Below the pieces are notes generated by a model. The model did no database searches. It saw only the letters and a list, made by a program, of their open reading frames with translations, and was not told the DNA's origin. Of a stretch of 34,985 nucleotides of DNA, positions 28,882 through 34,985 are shown one piece after another (the stretch's first letter is position 1; each line of letters opens with the position of its first letter). A program made the position numbers and the translations under genes. This DNA is from Chara braunii (Eukaryota; Streptophyta; Charophyceae; Charales; Characeae), in contig BFEA01000489.1 of NCBI GenBank assembly GCA_003427395.1, positions 385,207-420,191 of the forward strand, in the 5' to 3' direction.

Positions 28882-29657
28882 TGCAAGGAAATGAGCAATA
28901 GCGAAATTCAGAAACCAAGCCGCATCATACATATGAAACCAGATAGTCTTGAACTCAAATTACACCAAATAAGAGCACAAAAGAGCTCACAAATGACAAT
29001 GTTGGAATAGTCTCGTCATCACCATCAATGAACTAATGTCGTTCCCCTATCTGGCGCTCAAAGCCCAGATTACAAATGGAAGATCCTATCTAGCCTATCT
29101 ACAATGCCGCCGGTGATGTCAACAGCTTTCCAAAGTATGAGCAGATCTTGGCCAATGCCGTTCGCATCAAGCACCAGGTATGTCCCCGCTTCACTCACAA
29201 CCTCGATCCTCCACTCAGATGCCACATGCACCCGAAGATCACTGTGAGCCTCACCCAGCACTGCGCAGGCCAGCCTGGCTATGGCTGCCTGCGATCACCC
29301 TGCTCGCCTGCTTCAGCAGCTGGCGCAGCAGCGAGTGCCCGAATGTCCAGCCAGCGGCCAGGCCCTTTCCTATATGGAATGTGGCGGTCAGTCGTGGACT
29401 GCCTGGCTGGCCTGGGCCTCTCCCCAGAAGCTTCCGGTAGGCCCTAAGTGGCTGAGCCCCTTTCCCAATCTTCCACAGGGCCTGGGGTGTCCAACTGCCA
29501 GGCGGGCTGTGTTCAGTTTGTGCCCCGTGTCTGGCCCAGGGCCTGCCTCCAATTCATTTGGAAAAAGGGCCAGGAGGCCCGAGATTTTGGTAGGCAGGTT
29601 CTGGGCTCACTCAACCAACTAACGCTGCGTAACTGCCTGAATTTCCCCCAGTTGCGT
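28882..29657 (-). repeat. partial 5' LTR of gypsy copy 2
   Basis: Ends TTCCTTGCA like the LTRs of copy 1 and aligns with them from about base 110 onward, but it is more diverged. The first ~109 bp are missing at the 29657 border. Confidence 0.85.
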
Positions 29658-29689
29658 TAAACACAAAAATAAGCTTCTCTGCTCTTTTG

Positions 29690-30677
29690 TAATCCATGGT
29701 TGAAGGATTTCCAAGGAAAACCAAGAACACTAACAGTAAGAGATGCTAAGTGAGGAAATTGGTTGGAGCATGGAGTATGGCAAGTGAAACATCTATGGTC
29801 AGAAACTAATGGAAGATGGAAACTGGGTAGAGAATTGAGGGAGGAAATGAAGGGGTGTCATGGACTAATTGAAAACCTGAACGACATGTTAATCTCCATT
29901 CCGGAGGAGTGGACGAGGATATTGAGGGGTCCATACAAATGGGGCAGGGGTGATTGGGCAACTTGGTGCCATAGTGCCGAACCTCAGCATGACTTTCGCA
30001 TCGGTCAAGAAGTAGGACCAGCTAAACAGTGGTTGGAAGCGGATATGTATACAATACTGACCCCAGGCACCACAGTGAGTCGTTTGGCTAAGACTCCAAA
30101 GTGCCGATCACCATCAAGAAGGATCTCTTGGGGAAGGTTAGGGTTATAGAGAATGACGAATTCACAATATATGCCCCAACGATCAACATTCAGAATCTGG
30201 AGGTGGATCCAGTAGAATGGGCATGGAACATCAGGGGAAGTGCGTCACGATTAGTCAAGAAAATTAGCATACTACAGTGTACGAATAAATTGGGGTATAG
30301 GCTCAAGAGAAGGTCGTACCAAATGGATAGGCCAAGCCTTCATGTTATCAGATTGGGCAAGGTCCGGAGTATGCAGTGGCTTATATTCCATGTGGCACTC
30401 CCAGTCAACGTCTGGTTATACGAAAAAAGGAGTAGACAGCATAGGGAAGAAACAGACCGAGACTGCACCATGTGCTCTCAGATGCCCGGAAGCAGAATAC
30501 ATATGGGAAATGGCTGGTACACTTTGGGAACGTATTACAGAGGTTCTCTTTCCAAGGAACACAAGACTGTTGCTCATAGGAAGGGTAGTACCTAAGAAAT
30601 GGAAGGAAAGTGAAAATTTCATTTTTCAGTTATTGAGACAGTATACATTATGGATCTACTCTGAATGCTACTCATAG
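29690..30677 (+). pseudogene. LINE ORF2 C-terminal part (LINE B or a relative)
   Basis: Frames 29763-30149, 30101-30595 and 30342-30677 overlap in different phases and together resemble 1897-3205. Shared features are the ILRGP...GDW motif, DPVEWAW, the zf-RVT-like MQWLIFHVALPVNVWLYEK, CTMCSQ and, after a shift, EAEYIWEMAGTLWERI and a final QLLRQYTLWIYSE before the stop at 30675. It lies downstream of the LINE endonuclease at 22056-22929 on the same strand, so it may be the other end of the same LINE with the RT domain deleted. Confidence 0.65.
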
Positions 30678-31090
30678 AAGACTACTACTAACCCTCTAAC
30701 CTATTACTAACTCGCTGGGCAGCTATGGCTACTTCTCTTCCCCAGCGCCCAGTCTGCTTCTCCCTCTAGCGCATCTCCATCCTCCAGCGCTGCTCCTCCT
30801 GGCTGGCGCACAAGTGCTTCAGCACTTCCACGCACAGAATGCCAGTAGAGATCTGGCGTGAAATGAGGCTGGCTGCTTCCTTTATAGTGCTGGCCTCCTC
30901 ACGCTGGGTCTGCATTGGCTCATTTCAGGCCTTCCTTTGTCCCAGACCCTGTATTGCATGTGTCCCAGTACTTGTCCCAATGAGGTTTGCTGCTGCTGAG
31001 GCCCTTCGGCCTGGATTTGGACTTGGACCTCTGAATCTGGACTGTTTATCAGACATAGACCAGAACTGGGACTCTGTTTATTGACTTACG
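30678..31090. other. non-coding stretch, nothing recognised
   Basis: Mixed composition with CAGCGC/CCAGCGCTG words near 30740-30800. The short frame 30839-31084 has no recognisable domain. It may be LINE 3' untranslated sequence at its start. Confidence 0.4.
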
Positions 31091-31092
31091 TT

Positions 31093-31257
31093 GAACAGGC
31101 ACAACTCTGAACGAACAGACACGATTACTGCCTGAACAGACATCTATATTGTGGGAATAGACACTCTCTTTCTGCACGAACAGGCACACTGATTTCACGT
31201 ACAGACACATCCCTGTCTGAACAGACATGACATGTGCATCCCCTGGCGAACAGGTAT
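31093..31257 (+). repeat. eight GAACAGRCAC-like units at ~21-bp spacing
   Basis: Unit starts: 31093, 31113, 31134, 31155, 31178, 31199, 31219, 31248, giving spacings of 20, 21, 21, 23, 21, 20 and 29. The 10-bp core GAACAG(A/G)CA(C/T) is conserved with one or two changes per unit, while the sequence between cores varies. A 21-bp period equals two helical turns or seven codons. No known family. Confidence 0.8.
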
Positions 31258-31440
31258 AACCTTCGGCAATGACCTTTGGCACTGACTCCTTGCTTTAGTT
31301 TAGATGTGCCCCTTTGACCAGAGAACTTGACTCTTGATCTGTTTCACGTTTCCTGGGTCCTGGCGAGATACCCCTTCATGCTGCTTTACTTTTACAAGGC
31401 CTGAATCGGGTAAAGGCCCTTTTAAACACTATATAATCTA
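31258..31440. other. non-coding spacer
   Basis: No feature recognised. ACTATATAATC near 31428 is TATA-like but lies only about 10 bp before the next ATG. Confidence 0.4.
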
Positions 31441-31701
31441 TTGGAAACATATATTACGGCTCAATGGCAGAGAACGAGAATACGAGCATCGGTTAACCCG
31501 GAAACCGTGAAGGCTATTTACACGAAATTCCAGAACAAGGTATTTGCCAGGGGTAAAGTAGCGACCATAGAGGGACAGAGACTGACCTTTCATTGGTTCA
31601 AGGAGAAGAGAGGTGAGGCGTCTTTGGGGTCCAGGGGGAGACACAGGAAATGCAATTACCATAGGGATAGGAGGGTGGGTGAGAAAGTTGAAGCTAGATG
31701 A
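31441..31701 (+). CDS. short unknown open frame, possible exon
   Basis: 86 codons from METYITAQWQ, basic and without recognised domain. The first two thirds (RIRASVNPETVKAIYTKF, FARGKVATIEGQRLTFHWFK) have ordinary protein-like composition, and a good splice donor (AGAG|GTGAGG) lies at 31612/31613 inside the frame. It could be an exon of a host gene or a remnant of a retroelement. The donor would leave phase 1, which does not match the phase 0 acceptor at 32952 directly. Confidence 0.25.
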   Translation: METYITAQWQRTRIRASVNPETVKAIYTKFQNKVFARGKVATIEGQRLTFHWFKEKRGEASLGSRGRHRKCNYHRDRRVGEKVEAR

Positions 31702-31737
31702 TGTTATGTTTATGCAAAATAAAACCTATAATTGACG

Positions 31738-31886
31738 GTCTAGGGTTAAGGGTTTGGACAGATTTAGGACAAACATGGTTTGAAACAGCAAATTTGTTTG
31801 GAAGATCCCATGAGGAATCGTATGGCATAGGCAAAATGGGCACCTGTGGTAGTTTCTCGAGGGTCTAGGGTTTAGGGTTTAAGGAA
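31738..31886 (+). repeat. interstitial plant-type telomere-like motifs
   Basis: TCTAGGGTTAAGGGTTTGG (31739-31757) and TCTAGGGTTTAGGGTTTAAGG (31865-31885) contain TTTAGGG or one-base variants. The two patches are about 110 bp apart, with ordinary sequence between. Confidence 0.7.
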
Positions 31887-32200
31887 ATTGGTAGTAATGG
31901 CAGTTCTTACATTTTTCTTGTTTAGTCATGCCATATATGGCAGGTTTTGCAGGAACACCTGAGCGGAAAGGATGAAGAATGGCAAGCTGACAGTTAATCC
32001 TCCAATTGTTTTGGAGCAATCAATGCTGGTCAGGGGTCCTTCGGCCGAACGGAAGGAAGCATGGGTGATTATGATGTAATCTTTTATTCTGACTTGCCGG
32101 TGGAATAGGAACCGGACTGATGCTCCCCAGAATGGAAATGGAGCCAGGACCGTAAGGGCCTGTTTCAAAACAAAAAACAAAAAAAAACAAAAAAAAAAGC
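31887..32200. other. non-coding stretch ending in an A-rich tract
   Basis: No gene recognised. AAACAAAAAACAAAAAAAAACAAAAAAAAAA-like sequence at about 32168-32199 could be a retroposon tail or simple repeat. Confidence 0.45.
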
Positions 32201-32202
32201 CT

Positions 32203-32280
32203 CTCGTCACTTGTAAGGCCCGCCTTTACTTAGGGCGCCCGTACTTGCTGATACAGGGCCCAGAAAAAGCTTACCGAGGC
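32203..32280 (+). repeat. dispersed repeat, copy 2 (partner at 925-1010)
   Basis: CTCTCGTCACTTGTAAGGCC followed by CGCCTTTACTTAGGGCG matches 930-972 with about one substitution in five. It follows directly on an A-rich tract. Confidence 0.6.
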
Positions 32281-32410
32281 CTTGAGCCTTGCAGTTTTAA
32301 AAGTCTAATTCTTTGAAGCCCAACCAATTCAATTACCTGTCGAATCCAGACAGGATGGCCTTTCAGGCCTTTATTTATTGTCATTGTAGTATTATGGGGA
32401 ACCCCTTAGC

Positions 32411-32628
32411 AGCCACATCTGTGCTCAAGCCTCCAACGAGGGAGCGTGCGGGAGCTGCACCAACCAGCAGGTTCGACACCTGCTACAGCAGGCTACAGCA
32501 GGTGGCTGATACCGGCCAGCAGCCACATCCGTGCGCAAGCCTCCAACGAGGGAGCATGCGGGAGCTGCACCAACCAGCAGGTGGGACACCTGCTACAGCA
32601 GGCTACAGCAGGTGGGCGATACCGGCCA
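32411..32628 (+). repeat. two tandem 110-bp units
   Basis: AGCCACATCTGTGC at 32411 recurs at 32521. Within each unit CACCTGCT...AGCAGGTG can form an 8-bp stem around two CTACAGCAGG words. The units are about 95 percent alike. They may be the tail of the neighbouring SINE (minus orientation). Confidence 0.88.
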
Positions 32629-32639
32629 GGGGTCAGCCG

Positions 32640-32874
32640 GGGTAGCATCAGGACCGAGCTTCCTCGATGGGCCAGTCGTTGTGCCTCCCCTCCGGTCCCC
32701 TCCCCCTATGAACATCAGCAGTGTCTTCTCAATGCCCGCTTGGTGGGACCAACGGCCTTTCTCTAGGTGGCAGGCACCAAGCTTGCCCAGGAAGGTACAT
32801 GAGGCCAATGGGAATTGAACCCAAGACCTCCTGAATGCCAATTGCATGCCTTACCAACTGAGCTAGACCGCTGG
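32640..32874 (-). mobile_element. tRNA-derived SINE (minus strand)
   Basis: On the minus strand, an RNA polymerase III A box TAGCTCAGTTGG (32854-32865) and a B box GGTTCAATTCC (32811-32821) start 44 bases apart, exactly as in a tRNA. Fitting it as a tRNA gives an anticodon loop TTGGCAT (anticodon GGC), but the acceptor and anticodon stems pair poorly, so this is not a working tRNA gene. The body runs on toward lower coordinates. The downstream limit is not certain and may include the 110-bp tandem units. Confidence 0.6.
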
Positions 32875-32951
32875 ACTCTTCGCGCTCTTGAATTTTGTTT
32901 GGAGCTCTGAATAATGTTGATGTTTGGCGCTGCTGTTTGCTGATGTGGCAG

Positions 32952-33311
32952 GAAGTGTTAAACTTGCAAACCTGTTCCGTGGACACATGGCCATGCCAGG
33001 ATGGCTTTCCACAGTTCTCTGGCTGTAGCTTCAATGATTCACTTAGTGACAAAAATATTATTTGTCCCAGAACGACAGAGCATCCGGACCCCTTCAAGTG
33101 TTGTGGACACTGTACCTCTAAGCCTTCCGATCATGGCAGTTCAAGACGCATGCTATTTTTAGCGATAGGTGTACCTGTCCTAGTACTGATGATCCTAGCA
33201 GGGTTGTTGATTGGTTGCTGGCGCTGCCAGCTTTGCCGTGCATGCTGTTCACCACCTGATCTTCCACCTGGACCTCCATCAGTGCAAACAATTCCAAAAG
33301 AGAAGTATTGA
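32952..33311 (+). CDS. possible terminal exon: Cys-rich single-pass membrane protein tail
   Basis: The open frame reads through a plausible splice acceptor (GCTGATGTGGCAG|GAAGTG, exon start 32952, phase 0) to TGA at 33309. Predicted order: a Cys-rich segment of about 65 residues (CQDGFPQFSGCS, DPFKCCGHC), a hydrophobic helix MLFLAIGVPVLVLMILAGLL starting at 33150, then a short tail RCQLCRACC followed by a Pro-rich end. Such a layout fits a type I membrane protein with the Cys-rich part outside. No family recognised. Upstream exons are not identified, so it may also be a chance frame. Confidence 0.4.
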   Translation, partial: EVLNLQTCSVDTWPCQDGFPQFSGCSFNDSLSDKNIICPRTTEHPDPFKCCGHCTSKPSDHGSSRRMLFLAIGVPVLVLMILAGLLIGCWRCQLCRACCSPPDLPPGPPSVQTIPKEKY

Positions 33312-33510
33312 TCAGGGAACATAGAGACCCTGTAAATGTGAAAAGAGCGCTCCAGGCTCAGGAAATTCAGGGACGATAAAAGAGCTGGACTGCAGGAGAG
33401 AAACCACAACACATAGCAGCAGGCAAAGGAAGGGGGAGATGAAAGATACAGAGGACACACAGACTTGGGGGAGACACACTGACAGACTGAGAGATGGGGG
33501 GCGGACCAGG
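33312..33510. other. purine-rich non-coding stretch
   Basis: Possible 3' untranslated region of the preceding frame. No polyadenylation signal of standard form seen. Confidence 0.35.
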
Positions 33511-33515
33511 CGGCA

Positions 33516-33540
33516 TACACACACACTGTCACACACACAC

Positions 33541-33590
<50 letters not shown>
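33516..33590. repeat. (CA)n then (GA)n microsatellite
   Basis: Interrupted ACACAC runs at 33516-33545 followed by an uninterrupted GA run at 33548-33590. Confidence 0.95.
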
Positions 33591-33592
<2 letters not shown>

Positions 33593-33740
33593 ACATATAC
33601 TGGATTCCACACGGGCCTTATTAGGCCTGGCGGCTAGGTCTAGGGGGTTGTCCCAGACCATGGCCGCGCTGGGCCAGTCCGGCCTGGGCTAAAGGTCGGA
33701 CCTTTGGCAAAGGCCGCCCTTAGGCTCTCAGGGGCTGTCA
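33591..33740. other. GC-rich non-coding spacer
   Basis: Contains several small palindromes such as GGCCTTATTAGGCC near 33613. No gene seen. Confidence 0.4.
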
Positions 33741-33833
33741 GTAGGCCCTGGTTTTCAGGTTGTCAGGCTGAAACAGACACGGGGCCTGTAGGCCCTGGTT
33801 TTCAGGCTGTCAGGCTGAAACAGACACGGGCGC
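33741..33833 (+). repeat. two tandem 47-bp units
   Basis: GTAGGCCCTGGTTTTCAGG at 33741 and again at 33788, each followed by TGTCAGGCTGAAACAGACAC. They differ by one base in the first 44. Confidence 0.92.
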
Positions 33834-34390
33834 TACTCCTACGGACCCTTAGTCTACCAGGTCGGGCTCTGCTGGGCCCGTGTGGTACGGAGTATGCCAC
33901 ACTGCTGCTGCAGGCCCTAAGTGGGAGACAGGTCCGAACGTTTTTCGTTTGGACCTGGCAGCAGAAGTTGAGGCTGCAGTTCCCTGGCGGGTCCGATCAT
34001 TACCGCAGGTCGACCTGACAGTTCAGATCACAGCACGGTTTCACCAGCAGCTAGGCCGAACAGACCACCGCCGGTACTTAGTACCGGCCAGCGGCCTGTT
34101 CTGGAGGACTTTGAGACCAGCGGCTTCCAGGATATTTCAGCGCTGCGCTAGTTTGGTTTAGCGCAGCTCAAGGCAGTAGCGCTAGGTGTAGCGCTAGTTG
34201 CAGAGGTGAGAGAGAGTAAAGGGACTTACCTTGTACCTACCAGTGAGCTCCATAGCTCCAGCAGTGAGGGCAGGTCTTCGGCAACTCCAAGGTGGAACCT
34301 TGCGCCAGCAGGTTGGTACCTGGGCACTCGATCAGGGCAGTGAGGACTCTCCTCCTCCCCACCTCTCCATCTCCACCTTCTCCTCTGCCC
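33834..34390. other. GC-rich non-coding stretch with TAGCGC hairpins
   Basis: GCTGCGCTA and TAGCGCAGC (34143-34168) form a perfect 9-bp stem around GTTTGGTT. They are followed by two TAGCGCTA palindromes (about 34177-34196). Open frames overlap one another and carry no known domain. Confidence 0.5.
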
Positions 34391-34399
34391 CTCTCGGTT

Positions 34400-34446
34400 C
34401 ATCATCATCATCATCTTCTTCTTCTTCTTCTTCTTCTTCTTCTTCA
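34400..34446. repeat. (ATC)n then (TTC)n microsatellite
   Basis: Five ATC units followed by about ten CTT/TTC units, with further imperfect ATC/TTC units to 34463. Confidence 0.95.
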
Positions 34447-34463
34447 TAATCATCATCTTCTTC

Positions 34464-34910
34464 TAACCTTCTACATTCTTGGTTACTATCTGGACAGAGA
34501 TCAGTGGTGGGTTATCGGTGACAGGAGGACTGAGACTATTTCAGACTAGGACATTTGGAGGACTAATTTGGGAGATCTGACATTAGCGGCATTTCAAGAT
34601 TCGGTATCTTCGATATTTCGGGATTACTGTTTCGGTGACATTTGTGTTGGCGCCATCTCCTCCTCCTCTCTTCTTCTCTTCCCCTACATTTCATCCGTGT
34701 GTGGGTTGTGCAGGCCCTGGCGCTATCTTCGATGTTTGGAGCTCCAGGCCTTCCCACCCGATGAATGTATGTCTGTGAGCCTGCATATAGTCCGAGTCAG
34801 GATGTGATTCAGATCCATGTTTATAAGTCTTCCACTGCATTATACTGCTCTTTGTTTATTGGTCGGTTCTGGGTTCTGCATCATACTTGTGTTCGCTTCA
34901 CGAGTATGCA

Positions 34911-34912
<2 letters not shown>
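34464..34912. other. non-coding stretch, nothing recognised
   Basis: Short frames only. No repeat or motif identified apart from CTCCTCCTC-type pyrimidine patches. Confidence 0.4.

Positions 34913-34985
<73 letters not shown>
34913..34985. repeat. (CA)n microsatellite at window end
   Basis: Uninterrupted CA repeat after a short GCAACGCACAC start. It continues beyond the window. Confidence 0.97.

Larger units (their letters stand above)
22929..29657 (-). mobile_element. Ty3/gypsy copy 2, same family as copy 1, truncated at both ends
   Basis: Read on the minus strand: partial 5' LTR, primer site, leader, gag, protease, RT, RNase H, integrase, chromodomain. It lacks the first ~109 bp of the 5' LTR, everything after the start of the chromodomain tail including the 3' LTR, and about 0.7 kb of gag. 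Frameshifts occur throughout. Both borders lie against LINE sequence, so the truncations probably came with deletions that also removed the LINE RT domain. CTGTGGA is close to both sequences at the 22929 border, suggesting microhomology. Confidence 0.9.

Noticed and set aside
32801-32872. Functional tRNA-Ala (anticodon GGC) on the minus strand
   Set aside because: A and B boxes are well placed, but the acceptor and anticodon stems have several mismatches, so a tRNA-derived SINE is the better call.

Overview
This is eukaryotic repeat-rich DNA: no operons, no long intact host gene, and almost every stretch I can interpret is a decayed transposable element. Plant-type TTTAGGG telomere-like motifs, chromodomain-bearing Ty3/gypsy pol remnants, tRNA-Met-type primer sites and a plant-like LINE suggest a green-lineage (streptophyte) genome. 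A charophyte alga such as Chara is my best guess, but that is inference from memory of similar pol proteins.

Layout: (1) 1-1640 is non-coding, with a dispersed repeat (925-1010) and a fold-back MITE-like element (1095-1346). (2) 1640-3205 is the decayed C-terminal end of a LINE ORF2. (3) About 3285-30677 can be read as one further LINE broken up by nested insertions: an ORF1-like frame to 4000, resuming at 21064; an ORF2 endonuclease at 22056-22929, itself split by a 339-bp MITE-like insert; and an ORF2 C-terminal segment at 29690-30677. The LINE reverse transcriptase domain is missing. (4) A Ty3/gypsy element (copy 1, + strand, 4001-21059) sits in the LINE with TG...CA LTRs, a 4-bp target duplication, primer site, polypurine tract, and broken gag, protease, RT, RNase H, integrase and chromodomain. 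(5) Copy 1 is itself split by an 8278-bp insertion (8171-16448, TG...CA, 4-bp duplication GCGA) with no recognisable transposition gene. (6) A second copy of the same gypsy family (copy 2, - strand, about 22929-29657) is truncated at both ends and internally deleted. (7) 30678-34985 is mixed non-coding DNA with a 21-bp-period array, telomere-like motifs, a tRNA-derived SINE, minisatellites, microsatellites and one plausible host exon encoding a Cys-rich single-pass membrane protein tail (32952-33311).

The most unusual signal is inside the 8.3-kb insertion. At 10743-11466 seven hairpins share an invariant loop core (CCCAAACTTATGG), but each has a different stem whose two arms are complementary. 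Just upstream lie five roughly 120-bp units alternating between two subtypes (9897-10434) and a run of four adjacent short hairpins with 2-3-nt loops (9661-9737). Together they look like a structured non-coding RNA or DNA region that I cannot assign to a known family.

The elements no longer form a working system. Each pol gene has frameshifts, stops or lost catalytic residues. The value of the window is its layered insertion history and the unexplained structured region.
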